Below, piece after piece: positions 1 through 7,213 of a stretch of DNA of 15,614 bases. The stretch comes from a bacterium. Lineage in GTDB: Bacteria > Patescibacteriota > Minisyncoccia > Minisyncoccales > JAGLPU01. Below the pieces are notes generated by a model. The model saw only the letters and a program-made list of their open reading frames with translations, searched no databases and was not told the DNA's origin. Position 1 is the stretch's first letter; each line of letters begins with the position of its first letter. Where the stretch lies: the NCBI GenBank assembly GCA_030594935.1, contig JAUVEE010000012.1:1-15614 (forward strand). The letters run 5' to 3'. Both the position numbers and the translations under genes were made by a program.

Positions 1-1
1 C

Positions 2-1216
2 ACTGATCCCAACAATTTCTCTAAAGAATGGCTGGAAAATAAATACAATAAGATCATCCTTAAAACCCTGCACAACCTTGATGAAGGAATCAAAGAGGCT
101 CAATACACGGTAAATCATGCCGAACCTAAAAAACAGGCTTCTGCCAGCGTGCCGGAAACTGACCAGCTGGAATTCCAAGAATTCAAGATCAACCGGGAAA
201 CCAATCTCAACCCTCGTTACACTTTTGAAAACTTTGTGGTAGGGCCATTCAACGAACTTCCTCACGCCGCCGCTTGGGCCGTTTCCAAAAACCCGGGCGC
301 GGTTTATAATCCTCTTTTTATTTATGGGGGAGTGGGACTGGGCAAAACTCATCTGATACAGGCCATTGGAAACAAGGTGGCAAAAAACTTTCCCAAAAAG
401 AAGGTAAAATACATTCCTTCGGAAAAATTCATCTCCGGAGTGGTTACTTCCATTAGAGACCATAGTATTGAAAGCTTTAAAACGCAATACAAGAAATATG
501 ATGTTTTAATTATTGACGATATTCAGTTTTTGGCCGGCAAAGAAAAAACCCAGGAAGAATTCTTCCATATTTTCAATGTCTTATACGAAGAAAACAAACA
601 GGTGATTCTTTCCGCGGACCGCCCTCCCAAGGCTATCTCCGCTTTGGAAGACAGGCTCCGCTCCCGTTTTGAAGGAGGAATGATCGCTGATGTTGATTTC
701 CCGGATTTCGAAACCAGAATGGCTATTTTAAAAGTTAAATCGCAAGAAAGGAAAATAAGCATTTCTGAAGAAATTCTGGAATATATCGCCACTAATATCA
801 AAAAGAACATCAGGGAGCTGGAAGGAGCTTTGAACAGACTAACCGCTTACCAGAAATTCAATAATAAAGATGTTGATTTATCAATCATTAAAAATCTTCT
901 TAAAACAGCTATTTTATCTCCGGTAAGAGTGATCAACCCGAGAAGAATAATCCAGGTGGTGGCTGAATTTTACGACTTAAAAGAAAAAGATTTAATAGCT
1001 TCTTCCCGGAAGAAGGAGATTGTTAAGCCGCGTCAAATCGCCATGTATTTATTAAGAAACGAATTAAATAATTCTTTTCCCGCTATCGGCAGAAAGCTGG
1101 GAGGGAAAGACCATACAACCGCTATTTACGCCTGCACGAAAATATCCAAGGACAAGGATAAGGACGAAATTCTAACGGAGGAAATTAAGCTTATTAAAGA
1201 ACAATTATACATCTAG
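2..1216 (+). CDS. dnaA: Chromosomal replication initiator DnaA (5' end outside window)
   Basis: DnaA is the AAA+ ATPase that binds DnaA boxes and melts oriC. The frame is open from the first bases, and those residues read as DnaA domain I (FSKEWLENKYNKIILKTL), so the gene starts upstream; the GTG at 149 is internal. Numbering from that GTG, a short linker leads to NPRYTFENFVVG (21-32), Walker A GGVGLGKT (60-67), Walker B with DDIQF, a sensor-1 stretch reading SADRPP where SSDRPP is more usual, box VII LRSRFEGG with the arginine finger, and the IRELEGALNRL box. Domain IV carries the DNA-binding signature GGKDHTTA. About 404 residues are visible. The gene is followed by a DnaA box and then dnaN, the classic origin order. 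It looks intact to its TAG stop. Identification is secure. Confidence 0.97.
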   Translation, partial: TDPNNFSKEWLENKYNKIILKTLHNLDEGIKEAQYTVNHAEPKKQASASVPETDQLEFQEFKINRETNLNPRYTFENFVVGPFNELPHAAAWAVSKNPGAVYNPLFIYGGVGLGKTHLIQAIGNKVAKNFPKKKVKYIPSEKFISGVVTSIRDHSIESFKTQYKKYDVLIIDDIQFLAGKEKTQEEFFHIFNVLYEENKQVILSADRPPKAISALEDRLRSRFEGGMIADVDFPDFETRMAILKVKSQERKISISEEILEYIATNIKKNIRELEGALNRLTAYQKFNNKDVDLSIIKNLLKTAILSPVRVINPRRIIQVVAEFYDLKEKDLIASSRKKEIVKPRQIAMYLLRNELNNSFPAIGRKLGGKDHTTAIYACTKISKDKDKDEILTEEIKLIKEQLYI

Positions 1217-1230
1217 GGATGTTGAAAAGT

Positions 1231-1239
1231 TGTGCATAA
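1231..1239 (-). promoter_or_regulatory. DnaA box TTATGCACA
   Basis: Read on the minus strand this is TTATGCACA, a perfect match to TTATNCACA. It lies 15 nt after the dnaA stop codon. It could serve origin firing, dnaA/dnaN control, or both. Confidence 0.6.
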
Positions 1240-1333
1240 TAAGAAGAAAAACAAGTTTAAAGATAGGGGATGAATTTTCAGGCTTTTTAAAGAATAAAAT
1301 AACTACCAGTTTATTAAGGAAATAATAATATAG

Positions 1334-1342
1334 TTATTCATA
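1334..1342 (+). promoter_or_regulatory. Weak DnaA box candidate TTATTCATA
   Basis: It differs from TTATNCACA at one position (T for C at position 8). It lies between the perfect box and the AT-rich stretch before dnaN. One-mismatch sites are common in AT-rich DNA, so this is only a candidate. Confidence 0.3.
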
Positions 1343-1399
1343 CTATTTTCCCCAACTTATTCTAAGCCAAATAGGAATAAAAATATAAAAAATATAAAA

Positions 1400-1405
1400 C
1401 ATAAT
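1400..1405 (+). promoter_or_regulatory. -10-like element for dnaN (leaderless start)
   Basis: CATAAT matches TATAAT at five of six positions and ends 7 nt before the dnaN ATG, so transcription would begin at about the A of ATG. No convincing -35 is seen at 16-18 nt spacing. The region is AT-rich, so chance is a real alternative. Confidence 0.35.
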
Positions 1406-1412
1406 AACAACA

Positions 1413-2543
1413 ATGAATTTAATTATATTAAAAGAAAACTTAAAACAAGGATTAGATGTCGTTGAAAGAATTACCGGAAAAAATTTGACCTTGCCCATTT
1501 TAAATAATGTTTTAATTTCTGTTAAAAAAAATCTACTTAAGCTTTCCACTACTGATTTAGAAGTGGGAATAAATTATTATACTTTAGCCAAAATAGAACA
1601 AGAAGGGGAGATAGCCATTCCGGCAAAACTTATTCTAAGTTTAATTAATTCTTTGCCAAATGAAAAAATAATTTTAAAAGAAAAAGAACAAACTTTGAAT
1701 ATAAGCTGTGATAATTATAAAGTAAAAATTAAAGGGCAGTCTCCGGATGATTTTCCTATTATTCCCAAAATAGAAACCAAGGATTTTATAGAAATAAACA
1801 CTATTCCGTTTTACAAAGGCATATCTCAGGTGGTGGAGTTTAGTTCTTTAAGTCAAACCAAACCGGAAATATCCGGAGTTTATTTTAATTTACAAAAAAA
1901 TACTTTAAAAATCGTGGCTACGGACAGTTTTAGATTGGCGGAAAAAACCCTTTATTTTAAAAACGGGCCGGCCATAGAAAAAGAAACTTCTTTTATTATT
2001 CCCCAAAGAACAGCGCGCGAACTTATTAATGTCACCGCTGAAAAAGAGGAGAAATTAAAAATGTATTTATCTTCCAGCCAGGTCTTGTTTGAACTTCCTT
2101 TTCCGGAAAACAACCAGCCTCAAATTCAGCTTATTTCCCGCTTAATAGAGGGGAAATACCCTAATTATCAGGAAATTATCCCCCAAAAATACGAAACTCA
2201 AGTAATTGTTTCCCGGGAGGAGTTTATCAACCAAATCAAAACAACTTCCTTGTTCAGCGGGAAAACCAGTGAAATTAAGATCAAGGTTGACGCCAAGAAA
2301 AATAAAATGGAATTATTCGCCCAAGCTTCGGAAATTGGAGAAAACAAATCAGAGATTTCAATTAAGACGGAAGGGAAAAGCACGGAAACATCTTTTAATT
2401 TTAAATTCCTGCTTGACGGATTAACGAATATAAAAAGCGATGAAGTTATTTTCGGCATTAACGGAATAGAAGGGCCGGCCATATTAAAGCCGGTGGGGGA
2501 TACAAGTTATCTTTACGTGGTAATGCCGATTAAAAGTTCTTAA
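1413..2543 (+). CDS. dnaN: DNA polymerase III beta subunit (sliding clamp)
   Basis: The beta clamp is a ring-shaped homodimer that holds the replicative polymerase on DNA. The 376-residue product is close to the usual length of about 366. It starts MNLIILKENLKQGLDVVERI, has the clamp-typical stretch DDFPIIPKIE near residue 110, FRLAEKTL near 175 and the C-terminal YVVMPIKSS, so all three clamp domains are present. ATG 1413 is the first start after the dnaA spacer and has no Shine-Dalgarno sequence. The 3' end overlaps the converging PBP gene by 14 nt. Base composition is clearly AT-richer than in dnaA: by hand count, 1441-1560 has 33 G+C in 120 bases, while 601-720 in dnaA has 65 in 120. The call rests on order and overall sequence. 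Confidence 0.95.
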   Translation: MNLIILKENLKQGLDVVERITGKNLTLPILNNVLISVKKNLLKLSTTDLEVGINYYTLAKIEQEGEIAIPAKLILSLINSLPNEKIILKEKEQTLNISCDNYKVKIKGQSPDDFPIIPKIETKDFIEINTIPFYKGISQVVEFSSLSQTKPEISGVYFNLQKNTLKIVATDSFRLAEKTLYFKNGPAIEKETSFIIPQRTARELINVTAEKEEKLKMYLSSSQVLFELPFPENNQPQIQLISRLIEGKYPNYQEIIPQKYETQVIVSREEFINQIKTTSLFSGKTSEIKIKVDAKKNKMELFAQASEIGENKSEISIKTEGKSTETSFNFKFLLDGLTNIKSDEVIFGINGIEGPAILKPVGDTSYLYVVMPIKSS

Positions 2544-4635
2544 AATAATCTTTGATTCCTTGCTCCCAAGCTGAATATTGGGAATCTGATTCAGGGTCAG
2601 CCGGAGCCTCTCCCAAGGGATTGCTTTTATCAACATAATGGAGAATAGAGTGCGGAGTTTCCGGCAATTCAAAATCTTCCACTTGTCCGTTTAAGATTGG
2701 TTTGGAAGTTTCAATTATTTCCGGCTTATTAAAAGATTCCTGAGGAATGTTTTCCAAGGCCTTTTCCATAACTTGATGGAAAATAGGTCCGGCCAAAGCT
2801 ACGCCGGGCTTTTTAGTTGCGGAATTATTATTGTTTCCCACCCAGACTCCGACAACAATTGAAGGAGTGTATCCTATTGTCCAGGCATCCTTGTACTCTT
2901 GAGTGGTTCCGGTTTTGGCCGCTACTTGCTGATTTTCAAAATAAAGGGAGGAAGCAGAGCCAAAAGTGGGGATGCGAGCCTTATTATCAGATAAAATATC
3001 ATTAATTCTCCTGGCCGTTTGGCTGTCTAAAACCCTTTTTAATGACTTGTTGTTTTCTTCAATAATATTTCCTTGATTGTCTTCAATTTTTAGAATAAAA
3101 ACAGGAGGGATTTTCAAGCCTTCGGTGGCGAACACTCCGTAAGCAGAGGCCATATCTATTAGCTTGACTTCTCCTCCTCCCAGAACCAAAGATAGGCCGT
3201 AATAAGAAGGGTCTTTTTCCAGAGTTGTTATCCCTAAGTCTTCAGCCATTTTTATGGTGTCTTTTTGTCCGGCCAAATAAAGCATTTTTACCGCCGGAAC
3301 ATTAATGGATTGGGCCAAGGCTTCCCGCAAGCTTATGGCTCCGTTAAATCTTTCATTATAATTTTGGGGGATATAGGGCTCATTGGCAAAAACCCCAAAA
3401 TTAGTTTCCACGTCCCAAATAATTGTTTCCGGAGTAAAGCCTTTTTTAAAAGCGGTGGCGTAAGCAAAGGGCTTAAAGGCTGATCCCGGCTGTCTTTCTC
3501 CAATCATAGCCACGTTAAAATCCGGTTCAAACAAGCAGTCCGGACCGGAGCAGTTTTCCGGATAAGAATCCGCGAAATAATCCTTGGAGCCGACCATACT
3601 TAAAACTTCTCCGGTTTTCGGGTCAAGAGCAATCAAAGAAGCGTTAAAAGCTTGATAATTCTCATTAATTTTTGCCCTTTCTTTTATTATTTTTTCCGCT
3701 TCCTGCTGGAGCTCCCAATCCAAGGAAGTATAGATTTTCAATCCCTTCTCTTCCAAGAACTTTTTCCCGTATTTTTCCGTCAAATACTTTTTAATATAGA
3801 GGGTAAAGTGGGGGGATTGGATTGATTTGGCTTTGGCGAATTTTATTTCTTCTTTTTTAGCTTCTTCCGCCTCTTCTTGGCTGATAAAGTTTTCTTCCAC
3901 CATCCGGTCTAAAACATAATCTCTCCTTATTTTCAGCCGGTCTTGATTTTCCAAAAGATAGCTGGGCGACTTGATTAAAGAAGCTATGGTGGCTGATTCC
4001 CCCAAAGAAAGGTCTTGGACTTTTTTATCAAAGAATGACCTGCTGGCTGCTTCCACTCCGTAAACGCTTCCCAAAGGAACCTGGTTGAGATACCATTCCA
4101 GGATTTGGTCTTTAGAATATCTTCTTTCTATCTCTATTGTTAAAACAAATTCTTTTATTTTTCTTTCTATGCTTTTTTCCATTGTTAAAAAAGAACAGCG
4201 GATAAACTGCTGGGTTATGGTTGAGGCGCCGACAGAAGAAGAAAGGCTTCTTCTTTGCAAATTAACCAATATTGCCCGGCCCACTCCCTGAGGGTCTATG
4301 CCAAAGTGTCGGTAAAAATTAGCGTCTTCAGCGGCCAGTACCGCCTTTTGCAGCTGCTGGGGGATAACGCTTAAAGACACTATGGTTCTTCTTTCCTCTC
4401 CGTGAATGTCATATAATAATACTTCTCCGCTGCGGTCATAAATTTTAGTTGACTGGATAAATTGCCTTTCGGTGAACACTTCCGGCCGGGGAAGGTCCTT
4501 GGCATAATAAAAAAACACTGCCAGAGAAAAAAAAGCCGAACAAAAAAAACAAAAAGCCAGCAGCTTTAAAACTAAATATATTTTTCTCTTTTTCTTTTTT
4601 TGATAGACTTTACGATAGTATTTTCTTTGCGCCAT
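2530..4635 (-). CDS. Class A penicillin-binding protein (PBP1A-like, bifunctional)
   Basis: This enzyme polymerises glycan strands from lipid II and cross-links peptide stems on the outer face of the membrane. The 701-residue protein has a very basic cytoplasmic start, one membrane segment at about 20-44, then a GT51 glycosyltransferase domain with EDANFYRHFG (E103 the expected catalytic acid), GASTITQQ (136-143), and YLNQVPLGSVYGVEAAS. The transpeptidase domain has SAFK (S385 the acylated serine, K388), SIN (443-445) and KTGT (574-577). All catalytic motifs are intact. A tail of about 70 residues rich in Pro/Glu/Ser follows. There is no ruler domain as in E. coli PBP1A, so the exact subtype is open. 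The start codon lies 6 nt after a possible extended -10. The stop lies inside the end of dnaN. Confidence 0.95.
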   Translation of the reverse strand: MAQRKYYRKVYQKKKKRKIYLVLKLLAFCFFCSAFFSLAVFFYYAKDLPRPEVFTERQFIQSTKIYDRSGEVLLYDIHGEERRTIVSLSVIPQQLQKAVLAAEDANFYRHFGIDPQGVGRAILVNLQRRSLSSSVGASTITQQFIRCSFLTMEKSIERKIKEFVLTIEIERRYSKDQILEWYLNQVPLGSVYGVEAASRSFFDKKVQDLSLGESATIASLIKSPSYLLENQDRLKIRRDYVLDRMVEENFISQEEAEEAKKEEIKFAKAKSIQSPHFTLYIKKYLTEKYGKKFLEEKGLKIYTSLDWELQQEAEKIIKERAKINENYQAFNASLIALDPKTGEVLSMVGSKDYFADSYPENCSGPDCLFEPDFNVAMIGERQPGSAFKPFAYATAFKKGFTPETIIWDVETNFGVFANEPYIPQNYNERFNGAISLREALAQSINVPAVKMLYLAGQKDTIKMAEDLGITTLEKDPSYYGLSLVLGGGEVKLIDMASAYGVFATEGLKIPPVFILKIEDNQGNIIEENNKSLKRVLDSQTARRINDILSDNKARIPTFGSASSLYFENQQVAAKTGTTQEYKDAWTIGYTPSIVVGVWVGNNNNSATKKPGVALAGPIFHQVMEKALENIPQESFNKPEIIETSKPILNGQVEDFELPETPHSILHYVDKSNPLGEAPADPESDSQYSAWEQGIKDYFKNF

Positions 4636-4641
4636 ATCTAA

Positions 4642-4650
4642 AATCTAGCA
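4642..4650 (-). promoter_or_regulatory. Extended -10-like element for the PBP gene
   Basis: Minus strand TGCTAGATT has the TGn extension, and TAGATT matches TATAAT at four of six positions. It ends 6 nt before the ATG, implying a leaderless or nearly leaderless mRNA. It lies just beyond the terminator of the preceding transcript. No -35 was found. Confidence 0.35.
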
Positions 4651-4655
4651 CCTTT

Positions 4656-4688
4656 AACAAAAACCCGCCAGTCTATTGGACTGGCGGG
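4656..4688 (-). terminator. Intrinsic terminator after the small acidic ORF
   Basis: CCCGCCAGTC (4664-4673) and GACTGGCGGG (4679-4688) form a perfect 10-bp GC-rich stem with a 5-nt loop. Reading the minus strand, the stem is followed at once by TTTTTGTT, the classic terminator layout. It would end transcripts from the small ORF and from ruvC before the PBP gene. On the plus strand the T-run is separated by GGAGGTA and would be weaker. Confidence 0.85.
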
Positions 4689-4702
4689 GGAGGTATTTTT
4701 AA

Positions 4703-4780
4703 TTACTCTTCTTCATCATCTTCATCATCATCATCTTCTTCTTCAGTTTCTTCTTCGTTTGTGATTTCTTCGTAAATCAT
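4703..4780 (-). CDS. Small highly acidic protein (25 aa), unknown function
   Basis: This frame encodes 25 residues: MIYEEITNEEE then T, a mixed run of Glu and Asp, and a TAA stop. Sixteen of the last seventeen residues are Asp or Glu. I do not recognise a family. Support for a real transcript comes from a near-consensus promoter about 80 nt upstream and a strong terminator 15 nt after the stop, with no other gene between them. The leader is about 74 nt. A purine-rich AAGGAAAGGAAGGG lies in the leader but about 40 nt before the ATG, too far to act as a normal ribosome site. Alternatives are that the transcript is a small RNA of about 195 nt and the frame is incidental, or that GAA/GAT repeats expanded by slippage. 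Confidence 0.5.
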   Translation of the reverse strand: MIYEEITNEEETEEEDDDDEDDEEE

Positions 4781-4861
4781 AATTTTGTTTGTTAATTTTA
4801 TTAATTATCGTCGACCCTTCCTTTCCTTACTGATAAGCAATGAAAAGGTTTATTATAGATA

Positions 4862-4889
4862 ATTATATGTTTTCAAAAGTTGTTGTCAA
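4862..4889 (-). promoter_or_regulatory. Near-consensus housekeeping promoter for the small acidic ORF transcript
   Basis: The minus strand reads TTGACA (4889-4884), a 16-nt spacer, and TATAAT (4867-4862); both hexamers are exact consensus. A second TATAAT lies at 4857-4852. The -35 contains the ruvC stop codon (TGA, 4888-4886). The expected start is near 4855, giving an RNA of about 195 nt up to the terminator. Confidence 0.75.
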
Positions 4890-5362
4890 CCTTTATTTTT
4901 TAACATTCGAGAATAGCAAATAGCCATGGCTAAAGCGTCGGCTGAGTCGTCTGGTTTGGGAATTTCTTCCAAGTTGAGAAGCAGCTTAACCATCTCCTGC
5001 ACTTGTTTTTTTTCCGCCCGGCCATAACCCACAACCGCCATTTTTGCCTGCAAGGGAGTGAACTCGTAAATAGGGATTTTCTTTTGGGCGGCAGCCAACA
5101 AAATAACCCCTCTGGCCTGGCTGACTGGCATGGCCGTTTTTAAATTTTTAAAGAAATAAAGGGTTTCCACGGCCAAAGCATCAGGCTGATATTGCCTTAT
5201 TATTCTACTGAGTTTTTGGTGTATTTCCTTGAGCCGTTGTTCTGCCGGCAGTTTAGAACTGGTTTTAATACAGCCATGATCCAGGTACTTGATTTCCGGA
5301 CTACTTTCTATTAGTCCAAACCCAGTGATGGCTGTTCCCGGATCAATGCCAAGTATTATCAT
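4886..5362 (-). CDS. ruvC: Holliday junction resolvase RuvC
   Basis: RuvC is the dimeric endonuclease that cuts four-way junctions after RuvAB branch migration. The protein has 158 residues, near the usual 160-175. The four acidic catalytic residues are present: D7 in GIDPGTAITG, E66 in AVETLYFFKN, and D139 and D142 in PDDSADALAMAIC. The start ATG overlaps the yebC stop as ATGA, so the two are probably translationally coupled; adjacency of yebC and ruvC is common in bacteria. Its TGA stop sits inside the -35 of the next promoter. No ruvA follows. Identification is secure. Confidence 0.96.
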   Translation of the reverse strand: MIILGIDPGTAITGFGLIESSPEIKYLDHGCIKTSSKLPAEQRLKEIHQKLSRIIRQYQPDALAVETLYFFKNLKTAMPVSQARGVILLAAAQKKIPIYEFTPLQAKMAVVGYGRAEKKQVQEMVKLLLNLEEIPKPDDSADALAMAICYSRMLKNKG

Positions 5363-6063
5363 GCTAAATTTGAATATATTTCTTGAACATCGTCTTCTTC
5401 ATCCAAAAGCTCAAAAAGTCGTTCCGCTTTTTCTTTTTGTTCCAAGCCAATTTCTTCTTTGGCTATCCAATCCAGAGAAGCGGATTCAATTTCCACTCCC
5501 TGTGTTTCCAAGCTTTTCTTTGTTTTTTCCAAATCTTCCACTTTGGTGTAAAGAACCAGATGGTCGTCTTCCCATTTAATATCTTCGGCGCCGGCTTCAA
5601 TCGCTTTCATTTCCAAATCGTCTTTGCCGCCATTGCCTATTAGGATTACTCCTTTTTGGTCAAACATCCATTTCACCGAGCCTTCGCTGGCTAATTTGCC
5701 GGCATTTTTGCCTAGAATCTGCTTAATTTCTCCCAAGGCCCGATTCTTATTATCCGTGATTCCTTCAATAATAAGGGCAATTCCTCCCGGTCCGTAAGCT
5801 TCAAAGACAAATTCTTCCAATCTGCCCTCGGTTGATTCTCCGGTGCCGCGCTTAATAGCCCTTTCAATGTTTTCTTTGGGCATATTAAGTTTTTTGGCTT
5901 TGTCAATAACAATGCGCAGAGAAGCATTAGCGTCAATATCTCCTCCTTTTTCTCGGGTAACAACCGAAATCTGCCGAGCAATCTTGGAAAAAACCTTTCC
6001 CCGTTTTTGGTCTGTGGCTTCTTTCGCCCTTTTGATTGAACTCCAATGAGAATGACCTGACAT
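5359..6063 (-). CDS. yebC: YebC/PmpR/TACO1-family protein
   Basis: The 234-residue protein starts with the family hallmark MSGHSHWSSIKRAKEATDQK and contains KKLNMPKENIERAIKRGTGE and FEAYGPGGIALIIE. Full length for the family is about 240. Members were long called transcription regulators (PmpR); later work on YebC and mitochondrial TACO1 links them to relief of ribosome stalling at difficult stretches such as polyproline. It sits between the lamin-tail gene (31-nt gap) and ruvC (ATGA overlap). A TAAAAT hexamer 6 nt before the ATG could be a -10 for a leaderless mRNA, but the AT-rich setting makes that weak. Confidence 0.95.
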   Translation of the reverse strand: MSGHSHWSSIKRAKEATDQKRGKVFSKIARQISVVTREKGGDIDANASLRIVIDKAKKLNMPKENIERAIKRGTGESTEGRLEEFVFEAYGPGGIALIIEGITDNKNRALGEIKQILGKNAGKLASEGSVKWMFDQKGVILIGNGGKDDLEMKAIEAGAEDIKWEDDHLVLYTKVEDLEKTKKSLETQGVEIESASLDWIAKEEIGLEQKEKAERLFELLDEEDDVQEIYSNLA

Positions 6064-6069
6064 ATTTTA

Positions 6070-6075
6070 ATTTTA
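6070..6075 (-). promoter_or_regulatory. -10-like hexamer before yebC
   Basis: Minus strand TAAAAT (five of six matches to TATAAT) ends 6 nt before the yebC ATG. It lies in the 31-nt gap after the lamin-tail gene. No -35 is evident. It may be chance in AT-rich DNA; the gene could instead be read from the ruvB transcript. Confidence 0.25.
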
Positions 6076-6094
6076 TCTTAACTTTTTTGTTTAA

Positions 6095-7213
6095 TCAAGC
6101 TTTAAAAGATTTAATTACTCTTTTCAGAAAGACCATTACTCCACCGGAAAGAATAGCCACAACTAAAGCGGGCGACAAAGGGGAATTGGAGTTTTTTACG
6201 GAAGCGGTAAAAGATCTGATCTTTTCTTTTGATAGTTCTTCTGAATAGCTATTTTCTATAACATCAGGCAGGGTATTGGCTGCATTAGGAGTTAATAAAG
6301 AGATCCATTCCCAAACAGAATTAATCCGGCCGTATGATTGGTTCTTAACGGTTTTTCCCCAATCAACGCTGTCTATAATATTATTATCAGGCTGGCTCAG
6401 ATTTAAGCCGTCTCCGTTGTTATTCAGAGTAATCTTGCTTTCTGTTCGATAGAGCAAGAAGAAAGACTGTGCTTTAATATTTGTTTTTTCCGGAAAGACA
6501 TATGTTTTAGTTCTTCCTTCAGTATCAGAAATTTTCCAGCCGGACAAATCAACAGCAAAATCATTTTGATTAAAGAGCTCAATCCATTCGTTGTCAGCAT
6601 CAGGGCCCTCCGGAGAGGGGAGCACTTCGTTTATTATGACTCCGGCCGAATAAGATACAGGAGGTTGGGATCCCTGTATCTCCGAATAAAACACAGGAGG
6701 CCCGACATCCGGTGTTTCTGTTTTAAGAGTTCCGGTTGTTTGCCAGTTGTCAGCATTGTTTCCCGAGACATTAGGATCTTTTCTTTTCATAGTCTGCTTG
6801 GTTTTATTGTCTCCGGCAAACCAGCCCGTTGAACAATTTACTTCATCGATTAACTTTCCTTGTTCGTCAGCAAGCTTTAAATGTTCACCCTTATTATTCA
6901 AGCTTTTAACATAAATCAAATCGGCTTCAATCTCCGGAACTGTTTCATCGTCTGATCTCTCTAAAAGAAAAAACCCTTGTCCTGGGATTTTTCCGGTCAG
7001 ATTGATTTCCAAACTGTTATCTTCGGCAACCAGCTTCCAGTCGTCAAGGTTAACAGAAGCAGAAGAATTATTAAAGAGCTTTATCCATTCGTTATTATGG
7101 GAATCCTTGTTTCCCATCCAGGCGATCTCATCAATAACAACGGTTAAAAAATCAGCCGCCATAACAGTTGGCGGCCAGAAAATGATTATTAAAAAGATAA
7201 TTGCTTTCAGCAT
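6095..7213 (-). CDS. Exported protein with two lamin-tail (LTD) domains and a C-terminal membrane anchor
   Basis: The 372-residue product begins with a signal peptide (hydrophobic 3-18, likely cut after VMAA near residue 20). Two similar beta-sandwich repeats follow: one at about 22-160 with VVIDEIAWMG, NNEWIKLFNNS and NLDDWKL, and one at about 190-310 with VIINEVLPSPEG, DNEWIELFNQ and DLSGWKISD. Both fit the lamin-tail fold, which in bacteria is found in secreted and surface proteins. Near the end, SPALVVAILSGGVMVFL (about 347-363) is a membrane segment with a short basic tail (KRVIKSFKA). The protein is probably held outside the membrane; its ligand is unknown. Start and ruvB stop overlap as TAATG, so it is coupled to ruvB. 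The function in this operon is not known to me. Confidence 0.85.
   Translation of the reverse strand: MLKAIIFLIIIFWPPTVMAADFLTVVIDEIAWMGNKDSHNNEWIKLFNNSSASVNLDDWKLVAEDNSLEINLTGKIPGQGFFLLERSDDETVPEIEADLIYVKSLNNKGEHLKLADEQGKLIDEVNCSTGWFAGDNKTKQTMKRKDPNVSGNNADNWQTTGTLKTETPDVGPPVFYSEIQGSQPPVSYSAGVIINEVLPSPEGPDADNEWIELFNQNDFAVDLSGWKISDTEGRTKTYVFPEKTNIKAQSFFLLYRTESKITLNNNGDGLNLSQPDNNIIDSVDWGKTVKNQSYGRINSVWEWISLLTPNAANTLPDVIENSYSEELSKEKIRSFTASVKNSNSPLSPALVVAILSGGVMVFLKRVIKSFKA

Larger units (their letters stand above)
1217..1412. other. Probable oriC spacer between dnaA and dnaN
   Basis: This 196-nt spacer holds no gene. It contains one perfect DnaA box on the minus strand (1231-1239), one box with a single mismatch (1334-1342), and a strongly AT-rich stretch (about 1370-1412) that could unwind. 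Just after the perfect box, the plus strand reads AAGAAGAAA, which fits the 5'-[T/A]A[G/A]-3' DnaA-trio pattern. Origins commonly lie beside dnaA, so the position supports the call. Two boxes are few for a bacterial origin, and more may lie upstream of dnaA outside the window. Confidence 0.55.

Noticed and set aside
149..151. GTG at 149 as the dnaA start
   Set aside because: The frame is open upstream and encodes recognisable DnaA domain I, so the real start lies before the window.
523..810. Antisense open frame in dnaA, and similar antisense frames in dnaN, the PBP gene, pilB and the kinase
   Set aside because: They mirror well-identified genes, show no family motif and have no start signals.
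4691..4855. 6S RNA identity for the transcript at 4656-4855
   Set aside because: The length fits, but no long closing stem with central bubble can be drawn; the middle is a GAA/GAT run that is coding-like.
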